Assembly: GCA_027490955.1 (NCBI GenBank)
Contig: JAIXXB010000005.1
Span: 1 to 64,000, forward strand
DNA length: 64,000 nucleotides
Origin: Rhodobacter sp.
GTDB lineage: Bacteria; Pseudomonadota; Alphaproteobacteria; Rhodobacterales; Rhodobacteraceae
Reading direction: 5' to 3'
Part shown: positions 20,352 to 28,384 of the stretch, piece after piece
Position numbering within the stretch: the first letter of the stretch is position 1
Layout of the letters: each line of letters starts with the position of its first letter
Program-made: the position numbers and the translations under genes
The notes under the pieces: generated by a model
Seen by the model: only the letters and a program-made list of their open reading frames with translations
Told to the model about the DNA's origin: nothing
Database searches by the model: none

Positions 20352-22523
20352 TCATTTCTTATGTTCTTTGAAGAAAACTGTCGCCATGGGCGGCAGGGTG
20401 ATTTCGGCCGAATGGGCGCGCCCGTGATAGGGTTTGGCCTCGGCCAAAACGCCGCCCATATTGCCCGCATTGCCGCCGCCATAGGGGGCAGCATCGGTGT
20501 TCAGCACCTCGTGCCAGTGGCCGCCTGCAGGCAGGCCAATGCGATAGCGGCGCGCGACGGGTGTCATGTTGCACACCACCACAACGCGCGCGGCATCGCC
20601 TGCCAAACGCTCCCAGACAAAGACCGAACTTTCCGCATCGCCGCCTTCGATCCAAGCAAAGCCTTCGGCTTTGCAATCCATCGCATGCAGGGCAGGCTCT
20701 GTGCGATACAGATGGTTCAGATCACGCACCAACAGTTGCACGCCGCGATGGGCGGGGTGATCTGCCTCGTGCCAATCCAAACTTTGGTTGTGGTTCCATT
20801 CGCGGCTTTGGGCAAATTCGCAGCCCATAAACAGCAGTTTCTTACCCGGATGGCCCCACATAAACCCGTAATAGGCGCGCAAGGATGCAAAGCGATGCGC
20901 GGGATCACCGCCCATCTTTTGCAGCATCGACCCTTTGCCATGTACCACCTCGTCATGGCTGATCGGCAGCACATAGTTCTCCGAAAAGGCATAGTGCAGA
21001 CCAAAGGTCATTTTGTCGTGGTGGTATTTGCGGTTGATCGGGTCTTCGGCCATATAGCGCAGGGTGTCATTCATCCAGCCCATGTTCCATTTAAAGCCAA
21101 AGCCAAGCCCGCCATGATGCACAGGGCGCGAGACGCCATCAAAAGCCGTGCTTTCTTCGGCCACCGTCATCACCCCGTCGATGGAATAGGCCTGCATGTT
21201 CATCTCGCGCAGTAGGGCGATGGCCTCGTAATTCTCGCGCCCGCCATGGTGATTGGGAATCCACTGCCCTTCGGCGCGTGAATAATCGCGGTAAAGCATC
21301 GAGGCGACCGCATCCACGCGCAGCCCGTCGATATGGTATTCCTCCAGCCAATAGCGGGCGTTTGACACAAGGAAATTGGCCACTTCAACGCGGCCATAGT
21401 TGTAAATTAGCGTGTTCCAATCCTGATGAAAGCCTTCTTTCGGGTCAGAATGTTCGAAAAGTGCAGTTCCGTCAAATTGGCCCAATCCGTGAGGATCGGT
21501 CGGAAAATGGCCTGGAACCCAGTCAATCAGCACCCCAATGCCGCGGTTATGCGCCCGATCAATCAGGCTGCGCAATTCATCTGGCAAGCCGTGGCGGATG
21601 GTGGGGGCAAACAGGCCAATCGGCTGATATCCCCATGATCCGTCAAAGGGATATTCGGAAATTGGCAAAAATTCGATATGAGTAAAGCCCATCCATTGCA
21701 CATAGTCGATCAACTGATCGGCCAGTTCCAGATAGGACAGCATCCGCCCGCCTTCTGCCCGCCGCCACGAGGGCAGATGCACCTCATAAACCGACATCGG
21801 GGCACTGATGCTGTGTTTGTCTTTGCGCGTTTGCATCCATGTGGCATCTGACCACAGCGCCTTTGAGATATCGCGCACCACCGATGCATTGGCAGGCGCA
21901 TGTTCCGAGCCAAAGCCGACAGGGTCTGATTTCAGCGGCAGGGTTTGCCAATCTGGCCCCAGAATTTCATAGCGATACAGCGCGCCCTGCCCCACATTTG
22001 GCAGGAAAATCTCCCAAACTCCGCAGGCGGGATGAAGGCGCATGGGCGCACGGCGGCCATCCCAATGGTTGAAATCGCCCACGACCGAGACGCGCCGCGC
22101 ATTGGGCGCCCAAACTGCAAAATGCGTGCCCTGCACCCCCTGATGCACCATCACATGCGCGCCCAGCACCTGCCAAATGCGCTGATGCTTGCCCTCGGCC
22201 AGCAGATATCTGTCCATCTCGCCCAAAACGGGGCCAAAGCGGTAGGGGTCTTGCACCTGCCATTGCCCGCCATAGCCCTGCCAGCGCAGGATATAGGGGG
22301 CATCATTGGCCACTTTGGCCGCAAACATCCCCTGCGGCCCCAGCGCATGGCCTGCAAACACGCCATCGCCCTGATGCACAAACAGCGCCTCTGCCCCCGG
22401 ATCAAAGGCAATCACCCACCACGCATCCCCATGCTTGTGCAGACCCAAATGCGCAAATGGGACCGCAAAACGCCCCTGCGATATCGCCTCTAACGCGCCG
22501 AAATCAAAGGGGTATTCTGTCAT
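20352..22523 (-). CDS. glgB: 1,4-alpha-glucan branching enzyme
   Basis: GH13 enzyme that cuts alpha-1,4 chains and reattaches them by alpha-1,6 links. The 723 residues show an N-terminal glucan-binding extension, the CBM48 module ([20 protein letters not shown] near 132-151), and the barrel with nucleophile Asp404 in [14 protein letters not shown], acid/base Glu456 in AEESTAF, and the [12 protein letters not shown] motif. It lies 15 bp downstream of glgP and 22 bp upstream of glgC, in one operon. Confidence 0.97.
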   Translation of the reverse strand: MTEYPFDFGALEAISQGRFAVPFAHLGLHKHGDAWWVIAFDPGAEALFVHQGDGVFAGHALGPQGMFAAKVANDAPYILRWQGYGGQWQVQDPYRFGPVLGEMDRYLLAEGKHQRIWQVLGAHVMVHQGVQGTHFAVWAPNARRVSVVGDFNHWDGRRAPMRLHPACGVWEIFLPNVGQGALYRYEILGPDWQTLPLKSDPVGFGSEHAPANASVVRDISKALWSDATWMQTRKDKHSISAPMSVYEVHLPSWRRAEGGRMLSYLELADQLIDYVQWMGFTHIEFLPISEYPFDGSWGYQPIGLFAPTIRHGLPDELRSLIDRAHNRGIGVLIDWVPGHFPTDPHGLGQFDGTALFEHSDPKEGFHQDWNTLIYNYGRVEVANFLVSNARYWLEEYHIDGLRVDAVASMLYRDYSRAEGQWIPNHHGGRENYEAIALLREMNMQAYSIDGVMTVAEESTAFDGVSRPVHHGGLGFGFKWNMGWMNDTLRYMAEDPINRKYHHDKMTFGLHYAFSENYVLPISHDEVVHGKGSMLQKMGGDPAHRFASLRAYYGFMWGHPGKKLLFMGCEFAQSREWNHNQSLDWHEADHPAHRGVQLLVRDLNHLYRTEPALHAMDCKAEGFAWIEGGDAESSVFVWERLAGDAARVVVVCNMTPVARRYRIGLPAGGHWHEVLNTDAAPYGGGNAGNMGGVLAEAKPYHGRAHSAEITLPPMATVFFKEHKK

Positions 22524-22538
22524 GTGATCTACTTTGGG

Positions 22539-24938
22539 TTACAGGGCGGAAGGGATATCCCAGATATCTTTCATATAGCTGCGAATGGTGCGGTCGGACG
22601 AAAAATAGCCAGAGCGCGCTGTGTTCAGGGCTGCCATTTTGGCCCATCGTGGCGCGTCTGCATAGGCCAAATCGACCTGTGCCTGCGCGGCCTCATAGGC
22701 GTCAAAATCTGCCGCGACGAGGAAATAATCATGGTGCCAGACGCGGTGGACAAGCCCGTGGTAGCGGTCTTTTTGATCAGGGCTAAAGGTGCCATCGGCA
22801 ATGGCGGCCAGAACGCGCTGCAAGGATGGGCTGGCCTCGATGGCTTTGCGCGATTGGTCAGGGTCTTCGCGGCGCTTGAACGCCTGCTCGGTGGTCAGAC
22901 CAAAGAGGAAAAAGTTTTCATCCCCCACTTCGCCCAAAATCTCTACATTCGCGCCGTCCAGCGTGCCAATCGTCGGCGCGCCGTTCATCATGAATTTCAT
23001 ATTGCCCGTGCCAGATGCCTCTTTTCCAGCCGTTGATATCTGTTCCGACAGGTCAGCCGCAGGCACCAAGGCCTGCGCCATGGAGACGTTGTAATTGGGC
23101 GGATAGATGATTTTCAGCAGATCGCCCACTTGAGAATCTGCATTAATAACGCTAGCCACATCGTTGATAAGATGTATGATTTCCTTTGCCACAGCATAGC
23201 CTGGCGCAGATTTTCCGCCAAAGATTTTCACCCGCGGAATCCAGCCTGCATTTGGGGAATCTTTGATGCGCTGGTAATGTGCCACAGTTTGCAGAATGTT
23301 CAAAAGCTGGCGCTTGTATTCATGGATGCGTTTGATTTGCACATCAAACAGCGCATCGGCAGAAATCACCTGCCCCACATGCGATTTTGCCCAAGCGGCA
23401 AGTGCGATTTTGTTGGCCCGTTTGGCAGCCATAAACTTTGCTTGGAACCCCGCATCATCGACATGGGGTTCCAGCCCTTTCAGGCGGGCCAGATCATCCT
23501 GCCAGCCTGTGCCGACCGTGTCGGTGATCAGCCCTGCCAAAGTGGGGTTGCACATGTTCAACCAGCGGCGCGGGGTGACACCATTGGTTTGGTTGATGAT
23601 ACGGCTGGGATGCAGGGCGTTCAGTTCGGGAAACAGGTTGGATTTGACCAAATCCGAATGCAAGGCCGAAACCCCGTTCACCTTATGCGCCATGACAAAG
23701 GCCAGCTCGCCCATGCGCACCTCGTGATGCTTGACGATGCCGATGTAATGGGGCCGCGTGTATTTCGCTGCGTGCCATGCATCAATCTGTTCGACCAATT
23801 GCATATGGCGCGGCAATGTCGTGCCAAAGGTAAAGGTGGCCCAACGCTCTAATGCTTCGGGCAAAAGCGTGTGGTTGGTATAGCCCAAACAGGCGCGGGC
23901 AATATCAACAGCTTCGGGAAATGGGATGTGGTTGTCATCCACCAACAGGCGCACCAATTCTGGCCCTGCCAGCGCAGGGTGGGTGTCGTTCATCTGAATG
24001 GCAACAAATTTCGGCAAGGCGCGCAGGTCAGAATGGGCCGATTTAAAGCGGCGCAGAATGTCTTGCAATGCGGCAGAGGTCAGAAAAAACTCTTGCTTCA
24101 GGCGCAGCTCTTTGCCCTGATAGGTGGTGTCATCGGGGTATAGCACGCGGCTGAGCGTGCGCGCCAGCGCCTCGGGTTCGGCGGCGGCGGCATAATCGCC
24201 GCGATTAAACCGATCCAAATCGAACAGGGTCGTAGGTTCCGCGCCCCATAGGCGCAGCGTATTGGCCCATTTCCCCTGCCAGCCAATGACAGGCGTGTCA
24301 TAGGCGCTGGCCACCACCGTTTCGGCAGGCACCCATTGCGCCACGCCGCCATGGGTTTCGACATGGCCCTTGAAGGGGATCACATAGGCGCTTTCAGGGC
24401 GGGGAAACTCCCACGCGAATCCATGGGCCAGCCAATCCTCGGGCGCTTCGCCCTGCTGGCCACCTTGGAAAAACTGGCGAAACAGGCCGTGTTCATAGCG
24501 GATGCCATAGCCATAGGCAGGGCAGCCCACTGTGGCCATCGATTCCATGAAACAGGCCGCAAGCCGCCCCAGACCGCCATTGCCAAGGGCCGCATCAGGT
24601 TCATCTTCGACCAAATCGGCAAAGTTCTGGCCCAATGCGGCCATCACATCAACAGCCATCTCGCGCAGGCCAAGGTTGGTGGCAGCATCCTCCATGATAC
24701 GGCCAATCAAAAACTCCATCGACAGATAATAGACGCGCTTGCGGTTTTCAGCATGGGTGCGGCGCGTGGCTGCAAACCACGGGCCAACAATGCGGTCACG
24801 CAGACTGTAGGTCAGCGCCATACGCCAATCATAGCGGCTGGCATGGGCGGCATCCTTGCCCAAAGTATAGGTCAAATGGCGCAAGATATCGGCTTGCAAC
24901 ATCGCAGGGGTGACACCAATCGGGCGCTGTTCGGTCAT
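22539..24938 (-). CDS. glgP: Glycogen phosphorylase
   Basis: PLP-dependent GT35 enzyme that releases glucose 1-phosphate from glycogen chain ends. The product of about 799 residues has the conserved EDEPDAALGNGGLGRLAACF block, YGIRYEHGLFRQ, the NQTNGVTPRRWL segment, KRIHEYKRQLLN, and the PLP-lysine motif GTGNMKFMMNGAPTIGTLDG. The ATG at 24938 was chosen; a GTG at 24950 is in frame, but neither has a strong ribosome-binding site. It is first in the glycogen operon, so degradation and synthesis genes are co-transcribed. Confidence 0.96.
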   Translation of the reverse strand: MTEQRPIGVTPAMLQADILRHLTYTLGKDAAHASRYDWRMALTYSLRDRIVGPWFAATRRTHAENRKRVYYLSMEFLIGRIMEDAATNLGLREMAVDVMAALGQNFADLVEDEPDAALGNGGLGRLAACFMESMATVGCPAYGYGIRYEHGLFRQFFQGGQQGEAPEDWLAHGFAWEFPRPESAYVIPFKGHVETHGGVAQWVPAETVVASAYDTPVIGWQGKWANTLRLWGAEPTTLFDLDRFNRGDYAAAAEPEALARTLSRVLYPDDTTYQGKELRLKQEFFLTSAALQDILRRFKSAHSDLRALPKFVAIQMNDTHPALAGPELVRLLVDDNHIPFPEAVDIARACLGYTNHTLLPEALERWATFTFGTTLPRHMQLVEQIDAWHAAKYTRPHYIGIVKHHEVRMGELAFVMAHKVNGVSALHSDLVKSNLFPELNALHPSRIINQTNGVTPRRWLNMCNPTLAGLITDTVGTGWQDDLARLKGLEPHVDDAGFQAKFMAAKRANKIALAAWAKSHVGQVISADALFDVQIKRIHEYKRQLLNILQTVAHYQRIKDSPNAGWIPRVKIFGGKSAPGYAVAKEIIHLINDVASVINADSQVGDLLKIIYPPNYNVSMAQALVPAADLSEQISTAGKEASGTGNMKFMMNGAPTIGTLDGANVEILGEVGDENFFLFGLTTEQAFKRREDPDQSRKAIEASPSLQRVLAAIADGTFSPDQKDRYHGLVHRVWHHDYFLVAADFDAYEAAQAQVDLAYADAPRWAKMAALNTARSGYFSSDRTIRSYMKDIWDIPSAL

Positions 24939-25013
24939 CTTCTTATCCACACATCACGCGGCCTATGCCGCCTTTATCTGCCTTTTGACCAGAACACCGC
25001 ATACCATCGAACC

Positions 25014-25067
25014 CCAAAAACGCCCTTTGCCAAATGTTAGCGCAAACATGGGGCGGATTAAAAGGGC
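25014..25067 (-). terminator. Possible terminator after copA
   Basis: On the minus strand GCCCTTT (25067-25061) and AAAGGGC (25028-25022) can pair, enclosing a smaller ATGTT/AACAT hairpin. The stem is followed by GTTTTTGG. It lies about 40 bp past the copA stop. The long loop and short U-tract make it a moderate candidate. Confidence 0.4.
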
Positions 25068-25104
25068 AATGCCACGTTTTTGGGCAAAAATCTGTGCAAT
25101 CGAT

Positions 25105-27288
25105 TTAGTCATTTTCCCCAGACCCATAGCGGCGCAGGCGCAGCGCATTGCCCAGCACAAAGATGGAACTGGCCGCCATTGCCCCCGCCCCCAGCATCGG
25201 CGATAGGGCTGGCCCCCCAAAGGGCACCAACACCCCCATGGCCACAGGGATCAGCGCTACGTTATAGCCAAAGGCCCAGATCAGATTTTGGCGGATATTG
25301 CGCATCACCGCGCGCGAGAGGCCAATCGCCCGCGCCACGCCCTGCACATCGCCCGAAACCAGCACGACATCGCCCGCCTCGATGGCCACATCTGTGCCCG
25401 TGCCCATGGATATGCCCACATCCGCATGGGCCAACGCAGGGGCATCGTTGATTCCGTCGCCAACAAAGGCCACAGGCCCTTCAAGGCTGGCCACGGCCTT
25501 TGCCTTATCTTGCGGCAAATGACTGGCGCGAATGTCATCCATCCCCAAGGCTGCGCCAACCTTTTGGGCAACGGGCAGGCTATCGCCCGTCAGCATGACG
25601 CTGCGCAGGCCCAGATCGCGCAGGCGCGCCATGGCGCGGGGCGCATTGGGCTTGATACTGTCTTCGGCCGCAAATGCGCCGATGACTTGGCGATTTTGTG
25701 CAACAAAAATCATCCCCTGCCCCGCCGCGCCTGCTGTGGCGGCAAAATCGGCAAAGGCGGCAGGCAGATCGCCCATCATCTTGGCCGAGCCGACATTTAC
25801 CTCGCCCCCCGCGCTCTGCGCTGTGACCCCCATTCCTGCAACGGTTTGCACATCGAAAACATCGGCGGCAGCCACGCCCTGCTGCGCGGCATATTCCAGC
25901 ACGGCGCGCGCCAAGGGATGGCTGCTTTGCCCTTCGACGCCAGCCGCCAAGGCGAGCGCGCCGCCCATGTCCAGCGCAGCCACCACGCGCGGGCGGCCCA
26001 GCGTCAGCGTGCCTGTTTTGTCAAAGGCCACAGTGCGCACCCCTGCCAGCTTTTGCAGCCCCGCGCCACCGCGAAACAGCGCGCCCATCTGCGCGCCGCG
26101 CCCCGTGCCAACCAAAATTGACACGGGCACGGCAAGCCCCATCGCGCAGGGGCAAGCGATGATCAGCACTGCCACGGCATGGATCATGGCAGCCCCAACG
26201 CCTGCACCCGCCAGCATCCACGCGGCAAAGGTCACTGCGGCCAGCACCATCACAACAGGCACAAACCAGTGCGTGACGCCGTCAACCATATCTTGCACGG
26301 GCAGTTTACTGGCCTGCGCGTCCGACACCATCGCCGTGATCCGCGCCAGCGTGCTGGCCGCCCCCACAGCGGTGATGCGGATCTGCAGCGCACCTGCCCC
26401 GTTGATGCAGCCCCCCGTCACGGCATCGCCCAGCGTTACGGCCACGGGCATCGCCTCGCCCGTCAGCATAGATGTATCAAGGCTGGATTGACCTTGGCTG
26501 ACAATGCCATCGGCGGGCAACCGCTCGCCCGCGCGCACCAAAATCATATCGCCCACCTCTAGGGCGGCGATGGGCACGGCGATGGGACTGCCGTCTGTGA
26601 TCCGCAGCGCGATTTGGGGCTGCAATTCGATCAGCCGCGCAATGGCCTGCCCTGCCGCGCCCTTAGCCCGCGCCTCAAGCGCGCGGCCCAGCAAGATCAG
26701 CGTGACAGTGACCCCTGCCGCCTCGAAATAGACGGCACCGCCCGTTTGCGCCACGGCGACCCATGCCGAATAGGCAAATGCAGCCCCCGCCCCCAGCGCC
26801 ACCAGCGCATTCATATCTGGGGCCGCGCGCAGCAAGGCGGGAATGCCCTTAGCGAAAAACCCGCGCCCTGGCAGGGCAAGAGCAATGCCAACCAGCACCA
26901 TCTGGGCCAAGGCAAGGCTGCTGTCGGCAATCACGGCCATCCGCAGATGATGCAGCGCGGGCCAAAGATGCGGGCCCATTTCCACCAAAAACACAGGCAA
27001 GGTCAGCGCCGCCGCCAACGCCGTTTTGCGCCAAGCATCGGCTGCGCCATGATCGGCAAGGCGGATCTCATCCTTGGGCAAGGCGCGGCTGGCATAGCCT
27101 GCGCGGGTCAGCGCCGCCGCCAGCGCCCCTGCTTGGGCAGGATTGTCAAAGGTGACATGGGCGCTTTGCGTGGCCAAATTGACCGAGGCCGCAACAACCC
27201 CTGCCTGCGCGCGCAGCACCCGTTCACTGCGCGCCACGCAAGATGCACAGGTCATACCATCAATCGCTAAAGTTACAGTTTGGGTCAT
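25105..27288 (-). CDS. copA: Copper-exporting P1B-type ATPase
   Basis: Inner-membrane ATPase that pumps Cu(I) out of the cytoplasm. The 727 residues have one N-terminal heavy-metal domain with GMTCASC (Cys14, Cys17), a helix bundle, the LTGEAMPV actuator motif, the transmembrane CPC (379-381), the phosphorylation motif DKTGTLT (Asp423), and the hinge GDGINDAPALAHADVGIS. The start at 27288 was chosen since MTQTVTLAIDGMTC fits the family. It is divergent from the small chaperone copZ. A CcoI-type pump for oxidase assembly is possible, but the partner gene favours copper detoxification. Confidence 0.93.
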   Translation of the reverse strand: MTQTVTLAIDGMTCASCVARSERVLRAQAGVVAASVNLATQSAHVTFDNPAQAGALAAALTRAGYASRALPKDEIRLADHGAADAWRKTALAAALTLPVFLVEMGPHLWPALHHLRMAVIADSSLALAQMVLVGIALALPGRGFFAKGIPALLRAAPDMNALVALGAGAAFAYSAWVAVAQTGGAVYFEAAGVTVTLILLGRALEARAKGAAGQAIARLIELQPQIALRITDGSPIAVPIAALEVGDMILVRAGERLPADGIVSQGQSSLDTSMLTGEAMPVAVTLGDAVTGGCINGAGALQIRITAVGAASTLARITAMVSDAQASKLPVQDMVDGVTHWFVPVVMVLAAVTFAAWMLAGAGVGAAMIHAVAVLIIACPCAMGLAVPVSILVGTGRGAQMGALFRGGAGLQKLAGVRTVAFDKTGTLTLGRPRVVAALDMGGALALAAGVEGQSSHPLARAVLEYAAQQGVAAADVFDVQTVAGMGVTAQSAGGEVNVGSAKMMGDLPAAFADFAATAGAAGQGMIFVAQNRQVIGAFAAEDSIKPNAPRAMARLRDLGLRSVMLTGDSLPVAQKVGAALGMDDIRASHLPQDKAKAVASLEGPVAFVGDGINDAPALAHADVGISMGTGTDVAIEAGDVVLVSGDVQGVARAIGLSRAVMRNIRQNLIWAFGYNVALIPVAMGVLVPFGGPALSPMLGAGAMAASSIFVLGNALRLRRYGSGEND

Positions 27289-27354
27289 CGCGCCTCCATA
27301 AGCTACAAACCGCCTATTTGCCCCCAAGGTCAAGGCCCCCACCCCGCCCAAGGC

Positions 27355-27384
27355 TTGACGCCGCGCACAGAGCGGCGCACCACA
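27355..27384 (+). promoter_or_regulatory. Possible MerR-type (CueR-like) promoter of copZ
   Basis: TTGACG (27355-27360) is followed by the dyad GCCGC-N7-GCGGC (27360-27376), and the hexamer 19 bp after the TTGACG is the weak CCACAT. A dyad inside an over-long spacer is typical of MerR-family operators, but the half-sites do not match the usual CueR ACCTTCC. No cueR gene is in the window. Tentative. Confidence 0.25.
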
Positions 27385-27402
27385 TGCCCAAAGGAGACAG
27401 CG

Positions 27403-27600
27403 ATGACAAAACTATCCATTCCAGACATGACCTGCGGGCATTGCAAGGCATCGGTCGAAGCCACCCTTGCGCCCTTGGCCGCGCAGATCACAGTCGATCT
27501 GCCCGCGCGGCAGGTCAGCATCGAGGGCGCGCCAGACCTGCAGGCGATCTTATCTGCCTTGGGCGATATTGGCTTTCCCGCACAAGTTCTTGCAAAATAA
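27403..27600 (+). CDS. copZ: Copper chaperone, heavy-metal-associated domain protein
   Basis: A 65-residue single ferredoxin-like metal-binding domain. The PDMTCGHCKASVEATL segment supplies the two Cu(I)-binding cysteines (MxCxxC). The partner site of such proteins is the heavy-metal domain of CopA, encoded divergently 114 bp away. The start at 27403 has GGAGA at good spacing; an upstream in-frame ATG was rejected because it would add a basic, low-complexity tail. Confidence 0.9.
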   Translation: MTKLSIPDMTCGHCKASVEATLAPLAAQITVDLPARQVSIEGAPDLQAILSALGDIGFPAQVLAK

Positions 27601-27713
27601 CCACAATTGCAGTAGATGTGGCCGCAGATTGCCGCATTTTGGCCCAAGCACAGCCAAATCTGCATGGCAAACGATCAATGCGGCCAAGACCGCAGGCGAA
27701 GATGGAGAAGATG

Positions 27714-27860
27714 ATGGCAGGCCCAAACCAGCAACAAGGTCAGCAGCAAACTCAGCAACAAAGCCAGCAACAGGGCGGCAGCACGCCGCAGCCCCAGCAG
27801 CAGCAGGGGCAAATGCCAACCCCCAGCGCACCGCCCATCCGCGACTGGGCATCCATCTGA
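27714..27860 (+). CDS. Gln/Pro-rich mini-protein (uncertain)
   Basis: An open frame of 48 codons starting MAGPNQQQGQQQ, with CAG/CAA runs and a non-repetitive tail ending PPIRDWASI. GGAG lies 6 bp before this ATG; other in-frame ATGs are at 27702 and 27711. The stop lies only 3 bp before the GTG of the TfoX-domain gene, suggesting translational coupling, since that GTG has no ribosome-binding site of its own. I recognise no family, and low-complexity frames of this kind can occur by chance. Confidence 0.35.
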   Translation: MAGPNQQQGQQQTQQQSQQQGGSTPQPQQQQGQMPTPSAPPIRDWASI

Positions 27861-27863
27861 CAC

Positions 27864-28208
27864 GTGCCCACCCCGATTTCATCCCTACCCAATCTTGGCC
27901 CCGCAACCGAGGCTGATTGCGCTCGCGCTGGCATACACTCCGCCGAAGAATTGCGCGCCTTGGGCGCGGATGCGGCCTATGCCAAGCTGATCGCGGCAGG
28001 ATCGCGCCCGCATTTCATTGCCTATTACGTGCTGCATATGGCGCTGCAAGGCCGCCCTTGGAACGATTGCAAAGGCGCAGAAAAGGCAGCCCTGCGCAAA
28101 AGTTTTGACAGGCTCAAGGCCGCCCACCAAGGATCAGATGCCCAAATCCGCGCCGATCTCGAGGCCGCCTTGCAGTTTTTCGGCGTGATCAAAAAGAATA
28201 GCCCCTGA
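27864..28208 (+). CDS. TfoX/Sxy C-terminal-domain protein
   Basis: A 114-residue protein equal to the C-terminal half of TfoX/Sxy, the competence regulators. Landmarks are ISSLPNLGPATEADCARAGI, SAEELRALGADAAYAKL and a conserved ALQGRPWND loop. Stand-alone copies of this helix-hairpin-helix-like domain are widespread in Rhodobacterales and have no proven function. The start is a GTG at 27864, which gives the usual N-terminus. The gene follows a Gln-rich mini-ORF by 3 bp. Confidence 0.82.
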   Translation: MPTPISSLPNLGPATEADCARAGIHSAEELRALGADAAYAKLIAAGSRPHFIAYYVLHMALQGRPWNDCKGAEKAALRKSFDRLKAAHQGSDAQIRADLEAALQFFGVIKKNSP

Positions 28209-28308
28209 CTGTTCTTTTCGCCACCCTACCCCCCAAAATCCAAAAATATACCCTTTACGCAGACTGCGCACTGACCTTATCGCGCAGACCTATACCTATT
28301 CTTGCCAC

Positions 28309-28319
28309 TTGGTAACCAA
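28309..28319. repeat. Perfect short inverted repeat upstream of the RTX gene
   Basis: TTGGT-A-ACCAA, a perfect 5+1+5 palindrome 66 bp upstream of the RTX gene. The intergenic stretch 28209-28384 also holds AT-rich TTGACC and TATAGT hexamers, but not at a convincing promoter spacing. It may be an operator. Weak evidence. Confidence 0.25.
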
Positions 28320-28384
28320 TTAACCTCGTTTGACCATCCTTCGTAGTCTTTGACTATAGTTAACGCCCACGCGACCAAGGATTA

